NCBI RefSeq assembly: GCF_001647285.1
Contig: NZ_LRML01000015.1
Span: forward strand, 49,500 to 113,499
From: Rufibacter roseus
Lineage (GTDB): Bacteria > Bacteroidota > Bacteroidia > Cytophagales > Hymenobacteraceae
Direction: 5' to 3'
Length of the DNA stretch: 64,000 nt
Below, piece after piece: positions 19,188 to 28,521 of this stretch (the stretch's first letter is position 1; every line of letters starts with the position of its first letter). The position numbers and the translations under genes were made by a program. Under the pieces are notes generated by a model that worked only from the letters and a program-made list of their open reading frames with translations, made no database searches and was not told where the DNA came from.

Positions 19188-19212
19188 GAGGCGCAATACT
19201 TTGCGCCTCTAC
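19188..19212. repeat. REP-like palindrome, right member of an inverted pair
   Basis: GAGGCGCAA / TTGCGCCTC (19188-19196 with 19201-19209) followed by TAC, mirroring the GTA at 19053. Its last bases supply the TAG stop codon of the neighbouring minus-strand gene. Confidence 0.7.
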
Positions 19213-19715
19213 ATAACTTTTTCCTTCGATCTTTCTAATAGGTACAGGAGAAAAATGGCCAAAAGATTGATTGTAACATATTGGTTTGTGCTGGCAGCGT
19301 TGAAGACAAACTGAAAGGAGGAAAGGGAGAATTTCAGATTCACTATCCAACTCTCCAGAAAATCAAGGCCCAAGCCAATTTTTACACCCGCCACGTAATT
19401 AAACGCGAAACTGCCAATGCCCAGGCTAAGCACCTGCAGCACTTGATTGATGATAGAGAGGGTGAGGTGCTTTCTTGCGTTTTGCAACAGCAGAATTCCG
19501 CATATAATTGAGAAGGAGTAAAGGAGGCAAGCTAACAATACAGCGAGCAGAGAAGAGTTTGCCTCGTTCTCCATCTTCAACCCAAGCCGTAACGCCAAAC
19601 TGATGCCTATAGCACCGCCAACCACTTGGTACAGGGCGATTCCGTTAAGCAAGGTAAAGCCTGGGCGGGAGCCAGGATTAGGTGTTTTTTTAAAAAAGAA
19701 CCGAGCAAGGGGCAT
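19209..19715 (-). CDS. Integral membrane protein, unknown function
   Basis: A 168-residue protein with about four predicted membrane helices (roughly 25-42, 55-77, 85-106 and 145-162) and a basic N-terminus. I do not recognise a family; the layout resembles small uncharacterised membrane proteins. The stop codon falls exactly within the outer end of a REP-like palindrome (19188-19212), so the natural C-terminus may have been altered by insertion of that element. It is monocistronic, separated from efflux operon 2 by a terminator. Confidence 0.65.
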   Translation of the reverse strand: MPLARFFFKKTPNPGSRPGFTLLNGIALYQVVGGAIGISLALRLGLKMENEANSSLLAVLLACLLYSFSIICGILLLQNARKHLTLSIINQVLQVLSLGIGSFAFNYVAGVKIGLGLDFLESWIVNLKFSLSSFQFVFNAASTNQYVTINLLAIFLLYLLERSKEKVM

Positions 19716-19736
19716 GAGAAAATTATCTGAGTTAGA

Positions 19737-19773
19737 TTAAAAAGCCCTGACTAAGGTAGTCAGGGCTTTTTAA
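19737..19773. terminator. Terminator of RND efflux operon 2
   Basis: Perfect 17-bp arms (19737-19753 with 19757-19773) with a 3-base loop. The GC-rich core GCCCTGACTA is flanked by A/T tracts, so it can work in both directions. It lies about 50 bases past the permease stop. Confidence 0.85.
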
Positions 19774-19780
19774 TTTGTAT

Positions 19781-19818
19781 TGTTTTAAGGCTGTTTTTCA
19801 GAAATAAGACTTAAAACA
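19781..19818. repeat. Intergenic palindrome family, copy 5
   Basis: Outer arms TGTTTTAAG / CTTAAAACA pair perfectly; located directly after the permease stop codon. Confidence 0.7.
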
Positions 19819-19821
19819 GCT

Positions 19822-22800
19822 TTAGTTGTGGTCGTAATCAATGCCGTGGTTTTTGTCGCGAAGTTCCGCCAGGCCCTTTTTACCGTAAGCCACGCGGGTA
19901 ATCACCACGTAAAGCACTGGTACTATAAAGATTGCCAGGAAGGTAGCGGCCAACATACCGCCAATTACTACCCAACCAATGGTCTGGCGTGACACGGCAC
20001 CCGCACCCGAGGCCATGGCCAAAGGCACGACCCCCAAGATAAAGGCCAAAGAGGTCATGATGATGGGGCGAAGCCGCAGCTTTACGGCGGTAATGGTGGC
20101 CTCTATCAAATCCATGCCGCGGTCTACCCGCTCTTTGGCGAATTCCACAATCAGAATGGCGTTTTTGGCAGCCAGACCAATTAGAGTAATCATACCAATC
20201 TGTGCGTAGATGTTGTTGTCCAGTTTAGGCAGAAGCGTGAGCGCCAGAATTGCCCCGAACATACCCAATGGAATGGCAAACAGAATAGAGAACGGCACTG
20301 ACCAGCTCTCGTACAGAGCCGCCAGCAAGAGCAGCACCAGAAGAATGGAAAGCGAGAAGATGTAGATGGTACTGTCACCGGCCGCCAACTCTTCACGGCT
20401 TAAGCCGGAGAAGTCATAGCCATAGCCTGCAGGCAATACCTCGGCGGCCACTTCTTGCAGGGCTTCCAGTGCCTGACCGCTACTGTAGCCCGGGGCGGCA
20501 TTACCGCTTATCTCTACAGAACGGAACAGGTTGTAGTGCGAAATCACCGAGGCGTTTTCTACTACTTTATATGATACCAGCGCACTCAGAGGCACGGCTT
20601 CGCCTTGGCGGTTCATCACGTAATACTGATCCAGGGCTTTAATGTCCATGCGGTAAGCGGTGTCGGCTTGGGCTACTACCCTGAAGTTACGGCCGTAGCG
20701 GGTGAAGTCGTTGATGTAACGGCTACCCATGTAAGAAGACATGGTGCTGAATACATCGGTCAGCGACACTCCCAGTTTTTTCACTTTCTCGCGGTCTACA
20801 TCAATGTGGTATCCGGGGGTTTTTGCAGTGAAGAAGCTGTAGGCCATGGCAATCTCAGGACGTTGGTTCGCGGAAGCCAAAAACTGGCCCATCACTCGTT
20901 CCATCTCCTTTACATCGCCAGCCATACGCTGCTGCAGCATAAAGCTGAAACCGCCCGACTGGCCCAAACCCGGAATAGCCGGTGGCGCCACTACCCGTAC
21001 CGTCGCTTCTTTTATGCTGGCAAACCGTTGGTTCAGCGTGGCCATTACCCCCTGCAACTGCATAGACGGGTCTTTCCGCTCATCCCAAGGCTTCATCTGC
21101 ACAAAGAAGGTACCGTTGTTTGATTTAAAGGAGAAGTTAATGGCATTCAAGCTGGCAATGGCCGTGTAGTTTTTGATAGCCGGAACGTCTCCCAAAATTT
21201 TACCCATTTCATCCAGCACCGCCTTGGTGCGGGTGGTAGAGGCGCCTTCGGGTAATTCAATGGCAATAAACAAACGGCCTTCATCTTCCGTTGGAATAAA
21301 GCCGGTAGGTTTCGTCTGGAACAGAAGTACCGTGCCGGCATAGATGCATATCAGCACAATAAGAGCCAGCGGCGCGGCTTTAATGGTTTTACGAACGCCT
21401 ACGGAATACCTCTCTGTGGTGCGGTTAAACCAATTGTTGAACTTGTAGAAGAACTTGTTCAGGCCCCGTGAATTTTCGTTCACGTTCATTGGCCGCAGGA
21501 ACAGAGAGCAAAGCGCTGGAGTCAGCGTCAACGCCACAAAAGCCGAAATTAGTACGGAGATGGCAATAGTGATGGCGAACTGCTGGTATAGACGACCTAC
21601 AATGCCTGGAATGAAACCTACCGGAACAAATACCGCCGCCAGAATCAGGGCAATGGCAATCACAGGGGCCGAAATGTCTTTCATGGCCTTACGGGTAGCT
21701 TCCTTGGGTGAGAGCCGCTCGTGGTCAATGTAATGCTGCACCGCTTCCACCACCACAATGGCATCATCTACCACAATACCAATGGCCAACACAAACCCGA
21801 AGAGGGTAAGGGTGTTAATGGTAAAGTCCAGTGGAATGAAAAAGATAAATGTACCGATAATGGAAACCGGAATAGCCAGAATGGTTACCAGTGTGGCACG
21901 CCAGCTTTGCAGGAACAAGAAAACTACTATAATCACCAGAATTAGAGCTTCTATCAAGGTAGTGACCACCTCGTCAATAGAAACCTGCACTACCGTCACC
22001 GATTCAAAAGATACAATATAGTCTACGTCGGCGGGGAAAGATTTCTTTAATTCATCTAAGGTGTTGTACACCCCTTCGGCCGTTTCCAGGGCATTACTGC
22101 CAGGAGCTTGATACAGCAATAGCATAGCAGAAGGGTGCCCATTGATGGTGGAAGAGCGGCCGTAGTCAAACCTTCCGAAGTCAATACGAGCCACATCACG
22201 TAGGTACACCAGCGTACCATCCTGCGGATTGGTGCGCACAATCACATTCCCGAATTCTTCCTGTGTGGCTAAGCGCCCACTTACAGTGATAGGGTACTGG
22301 AAAGCTTGGGTATTGGCCTGTGGCATAGCACCCACCGTACCGGCAGCCACCTGCAGGTTTTGCTCTTGAATGGCGGCTACTACCTCGTTGGCACTTATGT
22401 TGTACTGGGCAAGTTTGTCAGGCTGCAACCAAAGGCGCATACTGAAATCCTGGCCCAAGGCATTAATGTCACCCACGCCGGGTACGCGCAACAAGGCGTC
22501 ACGTACGTAAATGTTGGTGTAGTTATCGAGGTACTCAATGGAGTGGGTGCCCTTGGGTGAGTAGATACCAATCACCATCATAATGCTTGGGTTCCGCTTC
22601 CGTACCGTTACCCCTAAGCGGCGAACCTCTTCTGGTAAGCTGGGCTGGGCAATGCTGGCGCGGTTCTGCACATCCAAGGTGGCAATGTCAATGTCGGTGC
22701 CTACTTCAAAGGTCACGCTCATGTTCATCTGACCTGTACTGGTGTTTGTAGAGGTCATGTAAGCCATGCCCGGCGTACCGTTAATCTGTGTCTCGATAGG

Positions 22801-22992
22801 TGTGGCTACCGTCTGCTCCACCGTCTGGGCATCGGCCCCGGTGTAGTTCGCCGAAACCGATACCGTAGGAGGGGAGATATTCGGGTATTGGGTAACGGGC
22901 AGGTTCAACATAGACAGAACCCCCACCAACACAATCACTATGGAAATGACGATGGAGGTGACTGGCCGCCTTATAAAAATATCAGATATCAT
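19822..22992 (-). CDS. RND efflux permease, HAE1/AcrB type (operon 2)
   Basis: A 1056-residue drug/proton antiporter closer to AcrB/MexB than the operon 1 pump. It starts MISDIFIRRPVTSIVISIVI, the usual AcrB-like N-terminus. Helix 4 carries the proton-relay Asp pair (FVLAIGIVVDDAIVVVEAV, near 405), and the periplasmic porter-domain blocks VEQTVATPIETQINGTPGMAYM and FIPTEDEGRLFIAIELPEGA are clear. The second-half helix block is GLAAKNAILIVEFAKE. Length and layout are complete. It follows the adaptor gene after 33 bp. The operon is headed by a TetR regulator. The outer-membrane channel gene of the same operon is frameshifted, so this pump may need another TolC, such as that of operon 1. Confidence 0.95.
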   Translation of the reverse strand: MISDIFIRRPVTSIVISIVIVLVGVLSMLNLPVTQYPNISPPTVSVSANYTGADAQTVEQTVATPIETQINGTPGMAYMTSTNTSTGQMNMSVTFEVGTDIDIATLDVQNRASIAQPSLPEEVRRLGVTVRKRNPSIMMVIGIYSPKGTHSIEYLDNYTNIYVRDALLRVPGVGDINALGQDFSMRLWLQPDKLAQYNISANEVVAAIQEQNLQVAAGTVGAMPQANTQAFQYPITVSGRLATQEEFGNVIVRTNPQDGTLVYLRDVARIDFGRFDYGRSSTINGHPSAMLLLYQAPGSNALETAEGVYNTLDELKKSFPADVDYIVSFESVTVVQVSIDEVVTTLIEALILVIIVVFLFLQSWRATLVTILAIPVSIIGTFIFFIPLDFTINTLTLFGFVLAIGIVVDDAIVVVEAVQHYIDHERLSPKEATRKAMKDISAPVIAIALILAAVFVPVGFIPGIVGRLYQQFAITIAISVLISAFVALTLTPALCSLFLRPMNVNENSRGLNKFFYKFNNWFNRTTERYSVGVRKTIKAAPLALIVLICIYAGTVLLFQTKPTGFIPTEDEGRLFIAIELPEGASTTRTKAVLDEMGKILGDVPAIKNYTAIASLNAINFSFKSNNGTFFVQMKPWDERKDPSMQLQGVMATLNQRFASIKEATVRVVAPPAIPGLGQSGGFSFMLQQRMAGDVKEMERVMGQFLASANQRPEIAMAYSFFTAKTPGYHIDVDREKVKKLGVSLTDVFSTMSSYMGSRYINDFTRYGRNFRVVAQADTAYRMDIKALDQYYVMNRQGEAVPLSALVSYKVVENASVISHYNLFRSVEISGNAAPGYSSGQALEALQEVAAEVLPAGYGYDFSGLSREELAAGDSTIYIFSLSILLVLLLLAALYESWSVPFSILFAIPLGMFGAILALTLLPKLDNNIYAQIGMITLIGLAAKNAILIVEFAKERVDRGMDLIEATITAVKLRLRPIIMTSLAFILGVVPLAMASGAGAVSRQTIGWVVIGGMLAATFLAIFIVPVLYVVITRVAYGKKGLAELRDKNHGIDYDHN

Positions 22993-23025
22993 ATTCTTCT
23001 GAGAAAACTCTTTTTATAAAATTGA

Positions 23026-24165
23026 TTATTGTCTGGCTGCGGCTGGTGCGCCAGCAGGCTGCGGAGCGCCTACCTGTACTTTAGCCCCTTGGCGTAGCTT
23101 CTGAATTCCTTCTTCCACAATTACTTGTCCTGCCTCGAGGCCCTCTCGGGCTACAATCTTCTCCTGGAAACGTGTACCCAGTTTTACATTCTGCTGCACC
23201 ACTGAATCTCCTTGCACTTTATAGACAAAGTATTCGCCTAATTGCTCGGTTACAGCTCTGTACGGTATGGTGATCTGCTGCCCCACATCTTGATTCAGCA
23301 CATTTACAGAAACGGTCATACCTGCCACCAGCTGGCGCTGTGGGTTAGGGAAGCTGACCCGAACAGTGATAGTTCCGCTTTGCAGACCCACCGCGCGGTC
23401 AATAGCCTGTAGTTTTCCGGTGTGCGGGTAACGGGTACCATCAGAAAGGGTAAGAGTAAACAAAGAATCTGGCTGGTTTCCCTGCTTCAATCTTGCAAAG
23501 CGCGGGAGTTCCTGCTCGTTGATCACAAAGTCTACGCCGGTTGGTCCTTCGGATGAAATAGTATTTAGCAGCGTTTGGCCCGGGCTAACCTGTGAACCAA
23601 CCCGCACCTGAGAAATGCCAATGGTACCGCTGAATGGCGCGGTAATAATAGAATAACCCAAGTCTGTGGCAGCACTAGAAACTTGTGCACGGGCTACAGA
23701 AACCTGGGCTCGGGCAGTTTCAACGTCGGCACGGGCATAATCTACACGTTGGCGGGCAATGGCGTCTTGCTGCAACAGGTTTTCATACCGCTGCAGGTCT
23801 TGCTGTACCCGGTTCAGGTTAGCTTGGGCACTGCGTAGGTTGGCCTGGGCCTGGTTGTAGGCAGCCTGGTATTTGGTACGGTCAATCTCGTAGAGCTTCT
23901 GGCCTTTGCTGACCTGCTGGCCGTCTTGTACAAAAATCTTGCTGATGTAGCCGCTCACCTGCGGCCTCAGTTCCACTTCATTGAGCGGTACTACCGTGCC
24001 GGGGTAACTGTCAGTGCCGACTACGTGCTCCTGTGTGACAGTGTAGGTGGTTACTGGCACCGGTGCATTCATAAAGTTCTGTTGGGGAGCCTCCTGCTTG
24101 CCACAGGAAACCAGCAAGGCCGCGGAAAAAGCTACTGCTGTAAATAATGATAAGTTTGATTTCAT
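23026..24165 (-). CDS. RND efflux periplasmic adaptor subunit, lipoprotein (operon 2)
   Basis: A 379-residue membrane fusion protein with a lipoprotein signal (lipobox LLVSC, Cys21), so it is anchored in the inner membrane by lipid. It shows the AcrA-like order: half lipoyl motif (VSGYISKIFVQDGQQVSKGQ), a helical hairpin rich in A, Q and R (about 95-165), the second half motif (ITAPFSGTIGISQVRVGSQV), a beta-barrel and a membrane-proximal domain. The last 15 residues form a P/A-rich tail. It sits between the broken tolC and the permease gene. Confidence 0.94.
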   Translation of the reverse strand: MKSNLSLFTAVAFSAALLVSCGKQEAPQQNFMNAPVPVTTYTVTQEHVVGTDSYPGTVVPLNEVELRPQVSGYISKIFVQDGQQVSKGQKLYEIDRTKYQAAYNQAQANLRSAQANLNRVQQDLQRYENLLQQDAIARQRVDYARADVETARAQVSVARAQVSSAATDLGYSIITAPFSGTIGISQVRVGSQVSPGQTLLNTISSEGPTGVDFVINEQELPRFARLKQGNQPDSLFTLTLSDGTRYPHTGKLQAIDRAVGLQSGTITVRVSFPNPQRQLVAGMTVSVNVLNQDVGQQITIPYRAVTEQLGEYFVYKVQGDSVVQQNVKLGTRFQEKIVAREGLEAGQVIVEEGIQKLRQGAKVQVGAPQPAGAPAAARQ

Positions 24166-24192
24166 TATATAAGGTGATTTAAATCTATCAGA

Positions 24193-25523
24193 TTAATTTA
24201 CTTGAATGGTGCCCAAGGCTCTTTCCACATCCAGCTTGCTGGATAGCACATTGTATAAAGAATTGTAGTAGTTCACCTGAGCGGTGCGCAGGTCGTTTTC
24301 GGCCACTATCAAATCCAGGTATGTTTTAATGCCTTCGTTGTACTGCAGCTTGATGATATTGTACACCTCCTGGGCTATTTCCAGGTTGCTTTGCAAGGTG
24401 AGCCAATCGTTGTAGTCGCTTTTGTAATCGGCTAAGGCGGTTTGGTATTCCGTATTAATTCTGCGCTGCAGGTCTGCTCCGCAATGGTTAAGCGCTGCTC
24501 CTGTAGCTGCGAGATACGTAAGTTCTGTATTCTGCGTGTTCCCTGAAAAATAGGCATAGACACCTGCAAGCCGGTGGCGGAAGTAGGGTAGGACTGGCTG
24601 TACAAATCAGAGAGGTTGTTGTTAAAGTAAACGGGGTTATAATTGATAAACGCGGATGCCGTTGGCAACCAGCCCCACCGGTAGAACCGGGTATTTAGGT
24701 TTTGTAACTGTTGTTGCGTACGGAGCTGCTGAAACTCCACCCGGTTCACAAATGAAACCACTTGGGTGGTGTCTAATCGGATGTTCTGCTGCATTTTCTC
24801 ATAGCTATGCGTCAGCTGCAGGTCAGCCTCTATGGGTAGCCCCATCAATTCTTTTAAAAATGCCGTTCTGGCCTTTATGTTTTCCTGTGCACGCTTCCGG
24901 TCTGCCCTGATACTGGCCAGTGTTATGCTGGCTCGTTGGTAATCGGTTTTATCAACTAAGCCCTGTTCATACTGGGCGCGGGCGTCTTGGTACTGCTTTT
25001 CCTGGCGGGCAATGTTGGCCTCCAGAATCTGGAGCTGCTCTTGGGTAAGTAAGACATTATAGAAAGCTTTGCTTACCTCTACCACAGTATTGATTTTGGT
25101 TTCTTTGGTGTTTTGGTCCAGTTGCAGGCGGGTAAAACGCGCGGCACGGGAAGCCAATACCAAATCATTGCTGTATAAGTTCTGGTTGGCCTGAAACAGC
25201 AAGTTGGAGTTGTAGTTCTGCCCCAGGGTCACCACATTATCCCCAAATACCGACTGCGGACGTCTGATATTATGGGTAAGGGCATATTGGGCAGAAATCT
25301 GAGGAAGCCAACCAGAAAGCTGGGCTCTGATCTGACGCTCTCCAATTTCCTCGTCAATCTGGGCTTGTTGAATTTCTGCCTGGTTTTCCAGCGCATAACT
25401 GATGCACTCTTGTAAGGTGAAGCTGCTGGGCGGCGGCGTGCCAGGGTTGGTCTGGGCCTGTAGCCCTACCGGTATCCCAAGGCTACCTATAAGCCCCAGC
25501 AGGAGTACTCGCATTCTTTTCAT
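24193..25523 (-). pseudogene. TolC family outer membrane channel, interrupted by a frameshift (operon 2)
   Basis: The gene starts at 25523 with a signal peptide (MKRMRVLLLGLIGSLGIPVG) and the OEP start FTLQECISYALENQAEIQQA. The frame stays open for 363 codons and ends at 24432. In the -1 related frame the expected continuation is intact: DLQRRINTEYQTALADYKSD leads into SNLEIAQEVYNIIKLQYNEG and a normal C-terminus ending at 24193. The switch falls at about 24472-24476, after ...TIAEQ; one missing G (CAGGAC to CAGAC) would explain it. Joined, the product would be about 443 residues, normal for TolC proteins. Both halves look otherwise undamaged, so this is either a very recent mutation or a sequencing error. 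Confidence 0.85.
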
Positions 25524-25550
25524 TGAATTTATTATAATGGTAAGGGGGAA

Positions 25551-26126
25551 TTAATGGTTTTGGCGCACGCTATCCCATGCCATTAGGGCTAGCTGCTGCA
25601 TTTCTGTTTCGCCTAAGGTTACTTTTCCGGCCAAGTGTATTTTAGCTGCTATTAAAATGTTGCTGTGAATCATAATGCCCATGAGCCGGCGGTCCATCTT
25701 GCGGAGAACTCCTGTTTCTATGCCTCGGTCTATAAACTGTACCACCTCATTTTGGAAGCATTCGTTCTGCTCTTGCGTGCACTGGCTATGGTAGGGAGAG
25801 TTGACGAACTGCTCAATAAAAAAGAGAGCGTCTGGGTTTGCTATATAAAATTTACAGCGGCTAATCCACCGGCTAAAGAACTGGTCTTTATAATCCATGT
25901 CTTCACGGTTGTCGCGCAACATAGCCTCCAATACCAAATTGGTGGTGTAGGTGTACAGCTCCAGGATCAGTGCATCTTTGCTGTCAAAATAATGGTAAAT
26001 AGTACCAGCCGCCACGCCTGCCTTTTTGGCAACTAAACTCATGGGCGTGCCATGAAAGCCTTTTTCTTTGATGAGTTTAAGGGTACTGTTTAGGATGGCC
26101 TTTTTCTTTTCTGCTAATTTTTCCAA
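25551..26126 (-). CDS. TetR family transcriptional regulator of efflux operon 2
   Basis: A 191-residue repressor. The N-terminal helix-turn-helix (ILNSTLKLIKEKGFHGTPMS, then LVAKKAGVAAGTIYHYFDSKDAL, residues 11-52) is a textbook TetR DNA-binding domain. The variable C-terminal part would bind ligand and dimerise. It is the first gene of the operon, 27 bp before tolC, and codirectional with it. A 10-bp palindrome TGAACGTTCA lies 22 bp upstream of the start codon, just after a likely -7 box. This suggests autorepression together with repression of the pump. Confidence 0.93.
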   Translation of the reverse strand: MEKLAEKKKAILNSTLKLIKEKGFHGTPMSLVAKKAGVAAGTIYHYFDSKDALILELYTYTTNLVLEAMLRDNREDMDYKDQFFSRWISRCKFYIANPDALFFIEQFVNSPYHSQCTQEQNECFQNEVVQFIDRGIETGVLRKMDRRLMGIMIHSNILIAAKIHLAGKVTLGETEMQQLALMAWDSVRQNH

Positions 26127-26148
26127 CGCTTCTTCCTTTTCTGTCTAT

Positions 26149-26158
26149 TGAACGTTCA
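26149..26158. promoter_or_regulatory. Candidate TetR operator
   Basis: The perfect palindrome TGAACGTTCA lies in the leader of the TetR gene. A -7-like box TTCCTTTG on the minus strand (26168-26175, 7 of 8 bases of TAnnTTTG) lies 10 bases upstream of it, so a bound repressor would sit at the transcription start. Confidence 0.55.
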
Positions 26159-26286
26159 TTCGGTATGCAAAGGAACAGCAGAAGGCGTTGTAATCCAAAA
26201 AGAAAGGTAGTTTCTGAAATGATACTTACACTATGTCAGTGGTGCGTAATGGAGTAGAAATCTGCTCATTGCCAGCCAAAACAGCC

Positions 26287-26322
26287 GTTTTAGGGCTGTT
26301 TTTCAGAAAAGAAGCTGAAAAC
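26287..26322. repeat. Intergenic palindrome family, copy 6
   Basis: GTTTTAGGGCTGTTTTTC and an imperfect complement ending GCTGAAAAC, between the TetR promoter and the HPP gene's 3' end. Confidence 0.7.
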
Positions 26323-26352
26323 AGAAGTTCACCCGTTCAGCATAAAAAGATT

Positions 26353-27045
26353 TTACCAGTACTTCCTCTTCCAGACTTTAAACCAGCTCTTGTTGGCGGG
26401 GTACTTGCGGTGCGGCGTAATGTTATTGAAAACCAAGGCCACTGTAAATAAAATGAGCACCCCAGACAGCACGGGGCTGAGGACGTAGAAGTACCCTAGG
26501 TTTAAAATTTTCTCAGACCCTATGGTGGCAATGAGCGCCGTGGCACCTCCGGGCGGGTGTAAAGTCTTTGTTATCTGCATGAGCACTATGGCCAGCGAAA
26601 CAGCCAAAGCCCCTGACAGCCAAAGCTGTTCCGGAAACAGCTTATGCACGGTTACGCCAACAATGGCACATAATATATGCCCACCAATCAAGTTGCGGGG
26701 CTGGGCCAGCGGACTGTTGATGAGGCCATAAACTAAAACTGAAGAAGCCCCGAAGGAGCCAATGAGGAAAAGATTATCTGTAGGAGCCAAATGATAGCTG
26801 TTCAGAAAGCCTAGCAAACCAATGCCTGCAAAGGAGCCCAAAAAAGTCCAGAGGTGTTCAATAGGATCAAGGAGAGTTTCTTTATAGAAAACATACCGGG
26901 CCATCCGGAAGTGTTTTCTCATTCTCTTTCTCATGTCAGAAACGAAAGCCTGTTGCAATTCCTGAAATAAGGGATAAAAGTAGGCTAAACTTGGGTTGAT
27001 GAATGACTTACGAGCTTTGAAGGGCGTAAAGGTAGAACATTCCAA
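26353..27045 (-). CDS. HPP family integral membrane protein
   Basis: A 230-residue membrane protein with about five helices and the family signature TLHPPGGATALIATIG (about 166-181), which gives the HPP family its name. A second family block is PTDNLFLIGSFGASSVLVYG. Some HPP proteins have been linked to nitrite transport in plastids and cyanobacteria; in bacteria the role is mostly unknown. The long hydrophilic N-terminus (about 60 residues) may be cytoplasmic. It is divergent from the ClC gene with a 75-bp shared intergenic region. Confidence 0.85.
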   Translation of the reverse strand: MECSTFTPFKARKSFINPSLAYFYPLFQELQQAFVSDMRKRMRKHFRMARYVFYKETLLDPIEHLWTFLGSFAGIGLLGFLNSYHLAPTDNLFLIGSFGASSVLVYGLINSPLAQPRNLIGGHILCAIVGVTVHKLFPEQLWLSGALAVSLAIVLMQITKTLHPPGGATALIATIGSEKILNLGYFYVLSPVLSGVLILFTVALVFNNITPHRKYPANKSWFKVWKRKYW

Positions 27046-27088
27046 AGCAGAAAATCAAAGCCAGAAAACTGTTTTTATTTGTTTGCCT

Positions 27089-27096
27089 TACCTTTG
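27089..27096 (+). promoter_or_regulatory. -7 promoter box of the ClC gene
   Basis: TACCTTTG, an exact TAnnTTTG match, 24 bases before the start codon. The implied leader is short. Confidence 0.55.
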
Positions 27097-27120
27097 CGGT
27101 TTGTATCAAGACCCGTTTAG

Positions 27121-28392
27121 ATGAATTTTACGCTCAAAAGAAAAGCAGTTACCCTCCGAAACCAAATTAATTACCCCCTTCAGTTTAACCCTTTCGTTTT
27201 CAGTAAGCTTTTCTTCTTTTGGGCTTTAATTGGTATAGTAGGCGGTGTCATTGCCAGTGGTTACTGGATTGTGCTGGAAAGCATGATGCACTACCTGAGC
27301 CAAGTGCAGGGGCTTTATGTCATTTTGCTGATGGGAGGAGCCGGTTTTCTGGCCGGACTGATTATTCATTTTTTGGGCGATCCCGGTGAAATGGATCTGA
27401 TTGTAAACAACATCCGGTTCAAGGGCGGCAGACTGGAGCCCAGAAACAACCCCTCCATGATACTTTCTTCGTTGCTATGCATCTCCAGCGGCGGTAGCGC
27501 AGGACCTGAGGCGCCGTTGGTGCAGGTGGTGGGTTCAACGGGTTCATGGCTGGCCAAAAAGTTTAAGTTCAAGGGCGAAGACGTGCGCTCGTTGAGTATT
27601 GCCGGTATGGCCGCCGCGTTTACGGCTTTGTTTGGGGCTCCTTTAGGTGGTAGTTTGTTTGCATTGGAGATTCTGCACCACAAGCACGTGGTGGAGTATT
27701 ATCATGCGCTCATTCCGGCCTTTGTGGCCAGTTGCTCCAGCTTTGTTGTTTTTATTCTGCTCACGCACATTGGTATTGGGCCTACCTGGGTATTTCCTGT
27801 TTACTCCACCCCAGAATTAAATGATGTGTTCTACGCTATGCTTTATGCCCTGGCCGGAACAGCAGCTGGTTGGCTTTTCATCTTCACGATTCGGCAGTGC
27901 CGCGCCATCTTCAAAAGTATTAAGCTTCCTATTTACGCCAGCATGACATTGGGCGGATTGATAATTGGTGCTATCGCTTATTTCGTGCCCTTGTCAAGGT
28001 ACTTCAGCCATGATGAGCTGAGCGTACTGCTGGAGCAGGAGTTTACCCTGCAGTTTTTGGTGGTGCTGATGTTGGCAAAGATTCTGGCTATTGCTTTTAC
28101 CGTTACCTCAGGCTGGCGCGGCGGCTTTATCATTCCGTTGTTTTTTGTGGGAGCCACTGTGGGCATGATAGTGAACGCCGCTTTTCCGGGGCAGAATGTG
28201 GCTCTTATTCTGGTGAGTTGCATGGCGGCAATCAATGCCTGCGTAACCAGAACGCCTATTAGCACCACCATTTTGCTGGCAACGCTCACTGGTTTTCACC
28301 ACTTTGTTCCTATAATGTTTGCCAGCCTCACGGGTTTCTTTCTGGCTCCTAAAACGCCGCTCATCAACGCACAGTTAGGAGTAAAAGAATAA
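27121..28392 (+). CDS. ClC family chloride channel or Cl-/H+ antiporter
   Basis: A 423-residue membrane protein with about ten to twelve helices. The segment SSGGSAGPEAPLVQVVGSTG (from 122) aligns with the GREGP block of ClC proteins and keeps the gating glutamate, here Glu130. FGAPLGGSLFALEILH and GWRGGFIIPLFFVGATVGMI match two further conserved ClC blocks. It lacks C-terminal CBS domains, as many short bacterial ClC proteins do. Conservation of the external gating Glu leaves both antiport and channel function possible. It is transcribed divergently from the HPP gene and followed by a family palindrome. Confidence 0.88.
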   Translation: MNFTLKRKAVTLRNQINYPLQFNPFVFSKLFFFWALIGIVGGVIASGYWIVLESMMHYLSQVQGLYVILLMGGAGFLAGLIIHFLGDPGEMDLIVNNIRFKGGRLEPRNNPSMILSSLLCISSGGSAGPEAPLVQVVGSTGSWLAKKFKFKGEDVRSLSIAGMAAAFTALFGAPLGGSLFALEILHHKHVVEYYHALIPAFVASCSSFVVFILLTHIGIGPTWVFPVYSTPELNDVFYAMLYALAGTAAGWLFIFTIRQCRAIFKSIKLPIYASMTLGGLIIGAIAYFVPLSRYFSHDELSVLLEQEFTLQFLVVLMLAKILAIAFTVTSGWRGGFIIPLFFVGATVGMIVNAAFPGQNVALILVSCMAAINACVTRTPISTTILLATLTGFHHFVPIMFASLTGFFLAPKTPLINAQLGVKE

Positions 28393-28440
28393 GACTTGTT
28401 TTAGGCCTGTTTTCCAAAAAAGAGGCCCAAAACAAGTCTT
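28391..28440. repeat. Intergenic palindrome family, copy 7
   Basis: Outer arms AAGACTTGTTTT / AAAACAAGTCTT pair perfectly (28391-28402 with 28429-28440); the core is TTAGGCCTGTTTTCC. It immediately follows the ClC stop codon. Confidence 0.85.
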
Positions 28441-28521
28441 GTTTTTAATTTCTGGTTCATAACCAATTATGAGTAGCCAACAGAAACAAGAATAGGATTT
28501 GCCACATTTCTAATTCTTAAT

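Larger units (their letters stand above)
18656..19208. other. Gene-poor AT-rich region upstream of gltB, with a REP-like pair
   Basis: The 18656-19000 part is very AT-rich and should hold the gltB promoter, though I see no clean TAnnTTTG box. The 19053-19212 part holds two REP-like palindromes in inverted orientation with one family palindrome between them. I accept no gene here. Confidence 0.5.
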
